From NCBI GenBank assembly GCA_030681645.1, contig JAUXRX010000009.1, forward strand, positions 186,001 through 250,000: 64,000 nt of DNA, in the 5' to 3' direction. Source of the stretch: Archangium sp. (GTDB lineage Bacteria > Myxococcota > Myxococcia > Myxococcales > Myxococcaceae). Within the stretch, counting starts at the first letter, position 1. Each line of letters starts with the position of its first letter. Below, one piece after another: positions 10,694 to 18,159 of this stretch. The notes beneath the pieces are model-generated. The model was not told the origin of the DNA and did not search any database. It was given only the letters and a program-made list of their open reading frames with translations. The position numbers were made by a program, and so were the translations under genes.

Positions 10694-11098
10694 ATGGCAA
10701 AGCTCAACGTCGAGATCGTCACTCCTGAGAGGCGCCTGGCCCAGTCGAGCGCCGACGAGGTCATCGCGCCCGGCGCTGACGGCCTGTTCGGCGTGCGGCC
10801 CGGTCACACCGCGTATCTCTCGGTGATGCAGCCCGGCCCGCTCACGGTGCGTGAGGGAGCGGTCAGCACCATCTACTTCGTGTCGGGCGGCTTCGTGGAA
10901 GCGGGCCCGGGCGTGGTGCGCGTGCTGGCCGATTCCGCCGAGGTGGCTTCGGCCATCGACGTGCCGGCGGCGCAGAAGCGCATCAGCGAGGCCGAGACGC
11001 GCCTCAAGGCGTTCGAAGTGACCGACCCGCGCGCGGAAGAGCAGCGGGTGATCATCCGCCGCGAGACGAAGCGAATCGCCGTCAGCGCGCTGAAGTAA
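10694..11098 (+). CDS. atpC: F1Fo ATP synthase subunit epsilon
   Basis: The central-stalk epsilon subunit (134 residues), which couples rotation to catalysis and can inhibit ATP hydrolysis. The N-terminal beta-sandwich shows KLNVEIVTPERRLAQSSADEVIAPGADGLFGV, the usual HTAYLS and FVSGGFVE motifs, then the C-terminal helical hairpin (EAETRLKAFEV, EEQRVIIRRETKR). It is three bases downstream of atpD and followed immediately by a GC-rich hairpin, so these two genes form their own short operon. Confidence 0.96.
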   Translation: MAKLNVEIVTPERRLAQSSADEVIAPGADGLFGVRPGHTAYLSVMQPGPLTVREGAVSTIYFVSGGFVEAGPGVVRVLADSAEVASAIDVPAAQKRISEAETRLKAFEVTDPRAEEQRVIIRRETKRIAVSALK

Positions 11099-11100
11099 CT

Positions 11101-11126
11101 CCCTCTCCCTGCGCAGCGGGAGAGGG
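11101..11126 (+). terminator. Family B hairpin after atpC, possible terminator
   Basis: CCCTCTCCC (11101-11109) pairs with GGGAGAGGG (11118-11126) across an 8-base loop, starting three bases after the atpC stop. A GGGGTGAGGGG tail follows rather than a T-run, so it may be a Rho-dependent or mRNA-protecting structure. It belongs to the same repeat family as the copies near 14541, 47732 and 58450. Confidence 0.5.
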
Positions 11127-11155
11127 TTGGGGTGAGGGGCCGAGCCCTCCAGGGC

Positions 11156-11803
11156 CTACCGCTTCTTCTTCGCGGCCGGCTTCTTCTTCGCCGCAGGCTT
11201 CTTCTTCGCAGCGACCTTCTTCTTCGCCGCCGGCTTCGCCTTCGCCGCGACCTTCTTCTTCGCCGCGGCCACCTTCTTCTTCACCGCAGCCTTCGCCTTG
11301 CCCGCCTTCGCCAGCGGAGTCGCAGGCACGGTCGGCCGCGGCGGCGCCTTCGTCCCAGCCTTCGCGTCGAGCACCTCGCGCACCTGCGCCGCCGCCTCCT
11401 GGGCCCAGTCGAGCCGCAGCGCCCCGCTGCGCGCGAGCGCGCTGAGCACTTCACCCGCCGGAGGACCATCCGTGGCGATCACCCCGCCGGTACCGGTGGC
11501 GAGCGTCGAGCGAACGAGCGACTCGAGCGCCGCGCGGCCGAGAATCAACCGCTCGACCTCCTTGTACCGCCGCGACAAGGCCTCGCCGGCCTTCTGGCGG
11601 AGATCGACGACCGCCTCGCGCGAGAACGAGCCGTCATCGGCCGCGACGTCATCGACGTCTTCCGGCCGCGGTCCGTCCCACACCGTCAGTGAATTGTCGT
11701 CGACCGTGAGCGCGATGCGATTGAGCGCGAGCTGCAGCGTGGTGACCGCCTCGATCTCACCCCTCAGCGCCTGAAGTGTCTGGCTGTGCATCTGACTGTG
11801 CAT
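11156..11803 (-). CDS. Histone H1-like protein with Lys/Ala-rich tail
   Basis: A protein of 215 residues from ATG 11803, which has the ribosome binding site GGGAGGTG just upstream; the GTG two codons earlier overlaps that site. The first 145 residues form an unrecognised, mostly helical domain with no signal peptide. The last 65 residues or so are almost only Lys, Ala and Pro in repeats of the type AAKKKVAAKKKPAAKKK. Such tails bind DNA or RNA by charge in eukaryotic histone H1 and in bacterial H1-like proteins. A role in nucleoid organisation or regulation is inferred. The tail would also suit nucleic-acid chaperoning by any DNA-binding protein. Transcribed towards the atpC terminator. Confidence 0.72.
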   Translation of the reverse strand: MHSQMHSQTLQALRGEIEAVTTLQLALNRIALTVDDNSLTVWDGPRPEDVDDVAADDGSFSREAVVDLRQKAGEALSRRYKEVERLILGRAALESLVRSTLATGTGGVIATDGPPAGEVLSALARSGALRLDWAQEAAAQVREVLDAKAGTKAPPRPTVPATPLAKAGKAKAAVKKKVAAAKKKVAAKAKPAAKKKVAAKKKPAAKKKPAAKKKR

Positions 11804-11974
11804 ATCCACCTCCCGTGAATGGGAGGCACTCTATTCCCTCGCTCGCCCGGGTGATCTCCGTTCTGTCGGCAGCGCGCCTCATTTCCCCCGAATCCTCTGG
11901 CGCCCCGGCTCCAGAACGGCATCAACCCGGACGAGCTCAGCGAATATGCCGGTGCCTTTCGATAGGGTGGCGTC

Positions 11975-12217
11975 ATGTTCGAGCTGTTTCACGCCATCAG
12001 CGACCCGGGCAGCGCCACGGTGCGAAGATACGTGGTCGACCACGAGCTGACCGAGGCCGTCCGCTTCCGCAACGTGTCCTACGACGAGGTGCAGAAGGAC
12101 CTCACCGCCCGCGGGGGCACCTCGACGCCCGCGCTCTGGGACGGGGAGAAGCTCATTTCGGGTGCAGAGGCGATCATCGCCCGGCTGGTGGCGCACGGCG
12201 ACGTGGGGCGGGCCTGA
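11975..12217 (+). CDS. Glutaredoxin/GST-N-like thioredoxin-fold protein
   Basis: An 80-residue protein with the thioredoxin-fold pattern of glutaredoxins and GST N-terminal domains: a first strand MFELFHAI, helix, FRNVSYDEV, the cis-Pro loop TSTPALWDG and the final ISGAEAIIARL helix. The CxxC position reads SDPGS (no cysteine), so classical dithiol exchange is not expected. It may bind glutathione or act as a structural partner. The stop codon overlaps the ATG of the next gene by one base, and that gene overlaps the GMC oxidoreductase, so the three form a translationally coupled operon. Confidence 0.7.
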   Translation: MFELFHAISDPGSATVRRYVVDHELTEAVRFRNVSYDEVQKDLTARGGTSTPALWDGEKLISGAEAIIARLVAHGDVGRA

Positions 12218-12600
12218 TGCTGCTCTCGCTGCGGGCCTTCGCTGAGGCGCTCTTCTCGACCGAAGAAGGGCCGCCCTCCGTCGAGCGCATGGACTGGCTG
12301 ATGAAGGAGATGGACGAGTACCTCCTCCTCGCCGGGCCTGGCGCGCGCGTCATCTTCGGCCTCGCGTTGTTCGTGGTGGTCTGGCTCTCGCCGCTCTTCA
12401 TCGGGCGCCTGCCGACGCTGCGCTCGCTCGAGGTGCCGGAGCGGGTGGAAGCGCTGACCCGCATGGAGGAGTCGTTCGCTTCAGCGCCGGTGCTGGCGGT
12501 GAAGGCCTTCCTCTGCGTCGTCTACTACGAGCACCCCGACGTGCAGCGCGAGGTCGGCCACGTGGGACCGTCCACCTTCCCGATGAGGCTCGGACCGTGA
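12217..12600 (+). CDS. Small membrane protein coupled to the GMC oxidoreductase
   Basis: A 127-residue protein with one clear hydrophobic segment (ARVIFGLALFVVVWLSPLFI, about residues 43-62) and a C-terminal soluble part containing AFLCVVYYEHPDVQREVGH. That C-terminal phrase resembles the region found ahead of the catalytic part in some long-chain alcohol oxidases of the GMC family, so this may be a split-off N-terminal domain that anchors the enzyme at the membrane. This is an inference from weak similarity. Start ATG 12217 overlaps the preceding stop, and the stop overlaps the following GTG start (12597-12600). Confidence 0.65.
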   Translation: MLLSLRAFAEALFSTEEGPPSVERMDWLMKEMDEYLLLAGPGARVIFGLALFVVVWLSPLFIGRLPTLRSLEVPERVEALTRMEESFASAPVLAVKAFLCVVYYEHPDVQREVGHVGPSTFPMRLGP

Positions 12601-14138
12601 ACGCCCCCTCGGCCCGGCTCGGGACAGGCTTTCACGACGGCGCGACGCACCAGGGCCCGCTCACGCTCGAGGCCGACGTGGTGGTGGTCGGCAGCGGCGC
12701 GGGCGGCGCGGTGGTGGCGGCGATCCTCGCGGAGGCGGGGCAGCGCGTGCTGGTGCTCGAAGAGGGCCGGCACGTGCCCCAGGCCGAGTACGGCAAGCTC
12801 ACCCCCAGCCAGCAGATGCGCGCGATGTGGCGCGACGCAGGGCTCACCTTCGCCATCGGCGTCGGCGACTCGCCGGTCATCAACGTGATGATGGGCAAGT
12901 GCGTGGGCGGCTCGTCGGCGCTCACCGGCGGCGTCTGCTTCCGCACGCCGGCCAACGTGCTCGAGGCGTGGCGGCGCGACCGCGGCCTGCCCATGTTCAC
13001 CGAGGCGCACCTCGAGCCGTTCTTCGAAGAGGTGGAGCAGGTGGTGAACGTCGAGGAGGTGCCGGCCTCGCTGCGCAGCCGCTCGACGCTGCTCTTCCAC
13101 GAGGGCGCCACGAAGCTCGGCCATCCGCTCAAGCCGATGCGCCGCAACACCAAAGGCTGCGAAGGCAACAGCAAGTGCAACTTCGGCTGTCCCGTCGGCG
13201 CCAAGCGCTCGGTGGATCTCTCGTGGCTCCCGCGCGCCACCGCCCTCGGCGCCCAGGTGTGGACGCACTGCCTCGCCGAGCGGGTCACGCACGCCGACGG
13301 CCGCGCGAACGGGGTGGTGGGCCGGTTGCTCAACGGTGACCACGGCTCGCCCGGCACGAGCTTCACCGTGCACGCGAAGCGCGTGGTGCTGGCGGCCGGC
13401 GCGTACCACACGCCCCTGCTGGCCCAGGCCTCGGGCATCGGCCGGGCGAGCGGACAGGTGGGGCGCAACCTCACGCTCCACCCCGGCTTCCGGGTGATGG
13501 GGCGCTTCGATGAAGCGGTCGAGGGGTGGAGAGGCGCGCTGCAGTCGATGTACGCCGACGACTGGGAAGCCGACGGCATCACCATGACCTCGCTCTTCCT
13601 CCCGCCGGGCGTGCTGGCGGCGACCATGCCGGGCATCGGGCCGAAGCACGTGGCGCGGGCGCGGCAGATGAGCCAGCTCGGCGCGTTCGGCGGCATGGTG
13701 CACGACGAAGGCGGCGGGGTGGTGCGGCGCGGGCCGGGGCGCGAGCCGTTCGTCACCTACCGCATGCACGAGAAGGACAAGGCGGCGGTGCCGAAGCTGA
13801 TGCGGCTGATGGCCGACATCTGGTTCTCCGCGGGGGCGAAGGAGGTCTTCCTGCCCGTGTTGGGGCTCGGCGGCGTCACGCCGGATCGCCTGCGCACGCT
13901 CGATCTCGAGCACGTGAAGGGGCGCGATCTCGAGTGCGGCAGCCAGCACCCGCTCGGCACGTGCCGCATGGGGCCGTCGAAGGAGACGTCGGTGGTCGAT
14001 CCGTACGGTGAGTGCTGGGACCTGCCCGGCTGCACCATCGCGGATGGCAGCGTGGTGCCCACCAGCCTCGGCGTGAACCCGCAGCTCACCATCATGACCA
14101 TGGCGCTGCGCATCGCGCGGCACCTGGCAGAGGCCTGA
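12597..14138 (+). CDS. GMC-family FAD-dependent oxidoreductase
   Basis: A 513-residue glucose-methanol-choline family enzyme that probably oxidises an alcohol such as a long-chain alcohol or sterol; the substrate is unknown. The FAD-binding motif VVVGSGAGGAVVA is at about residues 28-40, with VLEEG following. KCVGGSSALTGG matches the family flavin loop. The C-terminal catalytic block has CGSQHPLGTCRMG with the active-site His and GVNPQLTIM with the Asn position. Unusual is a Cys cluster at residues 188, 194 and 198 (GCEGNSKCNFGCPVGAK), as in long-chain fatty alcohol oxidase relatives, which could be structural or bind metal. No signal peptide. It is the third gene of a coupled operon with a thioredoxin-fold and a membrane protein. 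Confidence 0.9.
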   Translation: MNAPSARLGTGFHDGATHQGPLTLEADVVVVGSGAGGAVVAAILAEAGQRVLVLEEGRHVPQAEYGKLTPSQQMRAMWRDAGLTFAIGVGDSPVINVMMGKCVGGSSALTGGVCFRTPANVLEAWRRDRGLPMFTEAHLEPFFEEVEQVVNVEEVPASLRSRSTLLFHEGATKLGHPLKPMRRNTKGCEGNSKCNFGCPVGAKRSVDLSWLPRATALGAQVWTHCLAERVTHADGRANGVVGRLLNGDHGSPGTSFTVHAKRVVLAAGAYHTPLLAQASGIGRASGQVGRNLTLHPGFRVMGRFDEAVEGWRGALQSMYADDWEADGITMTSLFLPPGVLAATMPGIGPKHVARARQMSQLGAFGGMVHDEGGGVVRRGPGREPFVTYRMHEKDKAAVPKLMRLMADIWFSAGAKEVFLPVLGLGGVTPDRLRTLDLEHVKGRDLECGSQHPLGTCRMGPSKETSVVDPYGECWDLPGCTIADGSVVPTSLGVNPQLTIMTMALRIARHLAEA

Positions 14139-14141
14139 CGA

Positions 14142-14462
14142 TCAGGGCTTGATGAAGCGGCGCGCGGCGAAGCCCACGCCGCTGCCGAGCACCAGCGTCA
14201 TCACCGAGATGGGGATGAGGCTCATCGGTTCTGCCGCGCCGATGAGGATGGCGCTGGGGGCGAGCACCAGGAACGCCACCACCAGGCCGTGCAGCACCGC
14301 GGGCAACTTGAGGTCAGTCACCGCGACGAGCACACCGACGACGAGCCACATGGTGAAGGCCGAGGCGTTCGCGGTCCACGGCAGGCCGCGAGCGATCATG
14401 GGCGCCACATCGAGCAACCCGGCCGCGAGTCCGATCAAGGCTCCCAGTGCGATGCGCTTCAT
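14142..14462 (-). CDS. Small integral membrane protein
   Basis: A 106-residue protein with about four hydrophobic segments: IALGALIGLAAGLLDVAPMI, FTMWLVVGVLVAVTDL, VLHGLVVAFLVLAPSAIL and LIPISVMTLVLGSGVG. It ends in a positive FAARRFIKP tail. No family is recognised. It is convergent with the GMC operon, with only three bases between the stops, and lies downstream of the polymerase-like gene in the same direction, separated by an 87-base gap. Confidence 0.7.
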   Translation of the reverse strand: MKRIALGALIGLAAGLLDVAPMIARGLPWTANASAFTMWLVVGVLVAVTDLKLPAVLHGLVVAFLVLAPSAILIGAAEPMSLIPISVMTLVLGSGVGFAARRFIKP

Positions 14463-14540
14463 ACGCAGATCGTAGCGCTCGAGGCTGGCCCCACGTCGGA
14501 AAATCCAGGGCTCACTCCCTTCCCACGAGGCGCGAGTTCG

Positions 14541-14570
14541 CCTTCCCTCTCAGGGAGAGGGAGGCAGTGG
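14541..14570. repeat. Family B hairpin at the 3' end of the polymerase-like gene
   Basis: TCCCTCTC and GAGAGGGA arms separated by three bases (about 14545-14563). The hairpin supplies the last codons and the stop of the polymerase-like gene, giving its LPPSP end. It is a shortened copy of the CCCTCTCCC/GGGAGAGGG family. Confidence 0.5.
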
Positions 14571-17153
14571 CTGCAGGTCGGCCCAGTTCTTTCCCACCTC
14601 GACTCCGACCTTCAGCGGCACCTCGAGCACCCAGGCCTCTCGCATCGTCTTCGCGCAGAGCTTCGCGGCTCGCTCGAGCTCGGCCTCGGGCACCTCGAAG
14701 AGCACCTCGTCGAGGATCTGGAGGAGCGGCACCGTCTTCAGTCCCTCGCTGCGCAGGGCGCGATCGACCAGCAGCAGCGCTCGGCGTGAGATGTCGCTCA
14801 CCGAGGCTTCGTGTGTCGCGCGACGGGAGAGCCGCTCAGCCGCCGAGCGGAGCTGCGAGTCGAGCGACTCCAGCCCGCCGATGGGCCACCGCCGCCCCGC
14901 GATGGTGGTGATGTACCCGCGCTCGCGCACCAGCCTCAGCTGCTCGTCCTGGAACGCGCGCACCCCCGCGTAGCGTCGATCGAACCGCGCGATGTATTCC
15001 TTCGCTTCCGGCGGGGTGATGCCGAGCTGCATGCCCAGCGAGCTCGCGCCCTGGCCCGCGAACGTGGCGAAGTTCACCACCTTGCCGACCTGGCGCTCCT
15101 CCAGCGTGATCGCCTCGGGCGGCTTCTCGAGGACGGCCGCCGCGGTGAGCCGGTGCATGTCGTCGCTCCGCCGCAGCGGCTCGATCAACGCGGGGTCCTT
15201 CGTCAGGTGCGCCAGCACGTGGAGCCCGAGCTGGTTGAAGTCGACCGACATGAGCAGCTTGCCGGGCGGCGCGACGAAGGCCCGGCGAATGCGCGCCATC
15301 TCAGGCGTGCGTCCCGGCACGCGGCCGAGATCGGGGTTGGTGTTGATCAGGTGGCCCGTGAACGACCGCGCGAGGTGAAAGCGCGAGTGCACCCTCCCGT
15401 CGCTGTCGATGCACTTGCGCAGCGAGTTGATCCAGCTGTCGCGCAGCCGCCGCACCCCGCGCCAGCGGATGACCAGCCCGACGATCGGGTGCGCGTGGTC
15501 GATTCGTTCGAGCGCCTCGTTGGCCACGCTCCAGCCCGTGGGGGTGTGCAGCACCACCGGCAGCTTCAGCTCTTCGAACAGCACCTTCCCCAGTTGCTTG
15601 GACGAGTTGATGTTGAACTCGTGGCCGGCGAGCGCGGTGATCTCCTTCTCCAGCTCGGCCTCCGTGCCCACGAACGCGGCCTCGGCGCGATCGAGCTCGG
15701 CGGGGTCGACGCAGATGCCCGTCAGCTCCATGCGCACCAGCGTCTGCGAGAGCTCGAGGTACTCGTCGAGCTGGGCACGGTCGACTCCGCTCGTGCGCCC
15801 CTCGATTCCGCTCCCCTCGACTCCACTCGGGGGGCCCAGCCTGGCCGAGATGGCGGCTGACGCATCGGCGCGCTGGCCCGCGACTTCGGCGGCCCGCTCG
15901 GGCGTGAGCTCAGACCAGGCCTTGCGCGCGCGACCGACGCCGCGCACCTCGTCGTCGTCGGGCAACGCGCGGCCCAGCACGTGTCTCGCCACGATGGCCA
16001 GCTCGTGCGGTGCCCAGTTGCTCGGCTCGGTGAGGTGCGACTGGCACTCGGAGTCGGCGACGATGCCCGCGAGCTGAAGGCCCATGCGCCGCAGCGCGAC
16101 GGTGGTGCTCACCAGCGAGTGTCCCTGCTTCGGGGCTTTCGGATCCTCGAGCCACTTCACCAGCGTCTTCCAGCCGGCTGCGGCGGTCGGCACGTAGAAG
16201 GCCACGCCCGCGCCGGCGGAGAGGCCGAGCCCCGTCAGCGCCTCGGCCGATGGATTCGGATCTTCCAGCAGCGCGTGCACCGCGACCGGCCCCTTGCCCA
16301 GCCGCTCGAGCGCAGCGGTGACTTCGCCGGGCTGCTCACAGACCTCGACGGCGCGCGCCGCCCCAGCCGAGGTGAGCAGCTCTGCGAAGCCCAGCTTGTC
16401 GAAGAGTGCGTTGAGCGCCGTGAGGTCCGGCGCGGTGTAGCGCAGTGACTCGAGCGGGCGGGGCAGGGGACGCGTGGTGTCGAGCTTCCCCTGCGCGAGG
16501 ACCGCCGGGAGCTGGTCCTTCGCCGCCCGCAGCGCGTTGCCCACCCGGCCCTTGAGCGCGTCGAGCTCCTCGAGGGCCTTCTCCACCGTTCCGTACTTCT
16601 CCAGCAGCTCGCTCGCGCCCTTCGCGCCGATGCCCGCCACGCCGGGGAGCTCGTCGTCGTCGCCCACCAGGGCCAGCCACTGCGCGACCTGCGCCGGCGG
16701 CACGTTGAAGCGCTTCTGGACGATCTCCGTGGTGTAGCGGACGTCTTTGTTCGCGTCGAACCACCAGGTCTTCTCGCCCACCAGCTGGGCGTAGCGCTTG
16801 TCGACTCCGGCGATGATCACGTCGTCCCCGGCGGCCAGCGCGGCCTTCGCGTAGCTGGCGACGAGGTGCAGTTCGTCGGTGGTCTCGATGACCTGAAGGC
16901 CGAAGGCTCGCAGGAGCTCAGGGAGGGCGGGGAGCTGCTTCTTCAGCAGGTCCGGCCACCGGGTCTCTCTCGTGTCGATGATGGCGACGGCTCGCGCGGG
17001 TTCTTTGAAGGCGAGCACCCGGGTGAGCGCTCTCGCGACTGCGTAGAGCCCGTTGACCGGTTCTCCCGCTCGCGACTTGCGATCGGTCGGCACCACCTGG
17101 AAGCCCCGCCAGAGGAGATTGGTCGCCGAGGCGATCAGTGTTCGTTCAGACAC
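14550..17153 (-). CDS. Divergent DNA polymerase I paralogue
   Basis: An 867-residue protein co-linear with PolA: 5'-nuclease-like region, 3'-5' exonuclease-like region, family A polymerase domain. Motif A is SVDFNQLGLH. It keeps the catalytic Asp (D638) but replaces the ribose steric-gate Glu (E710 in E. coli) by Gly and the following Arg by His. Motif B keeps R687, K691 and F695 (R754, K758, F762), but the O-helix Tyr766 position is Ala. Motif C reads LDE instead of HDE and keeps both acids. The QGTAAD segment is replaced by HEASVSD. The nuclease region has lost most metal ligands (LVDG is IASA, EADD is DELH, DKD is DKR) and no DxE exonuclease motif is seen. A repeat-derived segment lies at residues 439-459. 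Probably a specialised or regulatory polymerase, not the housekeeping PolA. Confidence 0.85.
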   Translation of the reverse strand: MSERTLIASATNLLWRGFQVVPTDRKSRAGEPVNGLYAVARALTRVLAFKEPARAVAIIDTRETRWPDLLKKQLPALPELLRAFGLQVIETTDELHLVASYAKAALAAGDDVIIAGVDKRYAQLVGEKTWWFDANKDVRYTTEIVQKRFNVPPAQVAQWLALVGDDDELPGVAGIGAKGASELLEKYGTVEKALEELDALKGRVGNALRAAKDQLPAVLAQGKLDTTRPLPRPLESLRYTAPDLTALNALFDKLGFAELLTSAGAARAVEVCEQPGEVTAALERLGKGPVAVHALLEDPNPSAEALTGLGLSAGAGVAFYVPTAAAGWKTLVKWLEDPKAPKQGHSLVSTTVALRRMGLQLAGIVADSECQSHLTEPSNWAPHELAIVARHVLGRALPDDDEVRGVGRARKAWSELTPERAAEVAGQRADASAAISARLGPPSGVEGSGIEGRTSGVDRAQLDEYLELSQTLVRMELTGICVDPAELDRAEAAFVGTEAELEKEITALAGHEFNINSSKQLGKVLFEELKLPVVLHTPTGWSVANEALERIDHAHPIVGLVIRWRGVRRLRDSWINSLRKCIDSDGRVHSRFHLARSFTGHLINTNPDLGRVPGRTPEMARIRRAFVAPPGKLLMSVDFNQLGLHVLAHLTKDPALIEPLRRSDDMHRLTAAAVLEKPPEAITLEERQVGKVVNFATFAGQGASSLGMQLGITPPEAKEYIARFDRRYAGVRAFQDEQLRLVRERGYITTIAGRRWPIGGLESLDSQLRSAAERLSRRATHEASVSDISRRALLLVDRALRSEGLKTVPLLQILDEVLFEVPEAELERAAKLCAKTMREAWVLEVPLKVGVEVGKNWADLQPLPPSP
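15778..15838. repeat. Family A repeat arms inside the polymerase-like gene
   Basis: Three degenerate, same-direction copies of the repeat arm: TCGACTCCGCTCG (15781-15793), CCCTCGATTCCGCTC (15798-15812) and CCTCGACTCCACTCGGGG nearby. They encode residues 439-459 (Gly/Ser/Val/Glu-rich) between the exonuclease-like and polymerase domains. The insertion keeps the frame, which suggests it is tolerated in an interdomain linker. Confidence 0.65.
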
Positions 17154-17167
17154 TTTGTGTTTGTCTT

Positions 17168-18031
17168 TCAGACTTCGACGAGTCTTCCGCGGCCCAGTTT
17201 CGTTCGCGGCAGGGCGGCGCGGAAGAAATCAGGCCACGGGCTCTTCACCTTCACCCGCTTGAGACTCGCGCTCATCGGCGCCGCCAGCAGGGGGCCGAAC
17301 AACGGCTCAGCTTCCTCCGCGCCCGCCTGGCCGAACTCCAGCTCGAGCTCTTCCAGCTTCGGCCAGCGCGCGGACACCAGCGGGGCGATGGCGTCGAGCG
17401 AGAGCGTCGAGGCCGAGAAATGGGTCAGCTCGGGCAGGTCCATCTTCCCCAGCACGTGCCCGATGCCGTGCAGCTCGAGCACCCGCAACCGCGGGTAGGC
17501 CGCATAGAGCGGAGCCACGGCGCCGATGACGATGGGCCCGTCGATGTGCGGGTTGCCCAGGTCGAGCCCCACCTCCACCACCAGCGCCTCGAGCCTGGGA
17601 AAGCGCGGGCCCTCGCCGAGGCTCGCCCAGAACGGGGTGAGGTCGCCCTCGCCGTCCCACCGCAGCGCCTTCAGGACGATGCGCCGCAGCAGCTGGGCCT
17701 CGGGCCGCTCCACCAGGGTGCGCAGCGCCAGGAAGGGCGCGTCGTCGACGGCGAACTCCACCGCCGCGAGGAAGCCGCTCTCCCAGCGGCAGGCCGTCAG
17801 CGAGGGCCCCAGCGCCTCTCTCAGGGCGGGCTCGAGCACCTCGCGCCGCAGCGCTTCCTCGCGCACGTCGGGCTCGCTGCCCCGGTCCGCCCGGTTCAGC
17901 TGCAGGGTGATGAACTCCCCGTGCACGTTGCCTTGCTCGAGCACGCGATCGGCGTAGACCCTCAGGGCGCCCGGTTCCGGGTTTGAAGCGAGCGTCGCGA
18001 GCAGGCCATCTTCGTTCAAGCTCGCCTCCAC
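17168..18031 (-). CDS. TIGR02996 domain protein with leucine-rich repeats
   Basis: A 287-residue protein. The N-terminal stretch ALRVYADRVLEQGNVHGEFI matches the TIGR02996 repeat-companion domain, usually seen as LR.VYADWLEE.GD..GE, which is known mainly from Myxococcales and Planctomycetes. It is followed by irregular leucine-rich repeats (LRVLELHGIG, LPELTHFSAS, WPKLEELELEFG). LRR proteins usually mediate protein-protein contact; no enzyme motif is present. It has no signal peptide, so is probably cytoplasmic. Its stop is 14 bases before the start of the polymerase-like gene, so the two are likely co-transcribed and may work together, although no functional link is known. Confidence 0.85.
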   Translation of the reverse strand: MEASLNEDGLLATLASNPEPGALRVYADRVLEQGNVHGEFITLQLNRADRGSEPDVREEALRREVLEPALREALGPSLTACRWESGFLAAVEFAVDDAPFLALRTLVERPEAQLLRRIVLKALRWDGEGDLTPFWASLGEGPRFPRLEALVVEVGLDLGNPHIDGPIVIGAVAPLYAAYPRLRVLELHGIGHVLGKMDLPELTHFSASTLSLDAIAPLVSARWPKLEELELEFGQAGAEEAEPLFGPLLAAPMSASLKRVKVKSPWPDFFRAALPRTKLGRGRLVEV

Positions 18032-18159
18032 ACGCGCCGGGGGCCGCGGAGCGTACTCCCGGAGGCTCCCGCCTGATCAACAGCGACGAAAGTGATCGAT
18101 TTCCGAACCCACGGTACACTGCCTGCAGGCCGCCACCCTTAAGCCCCGAAGGTCCTCCC

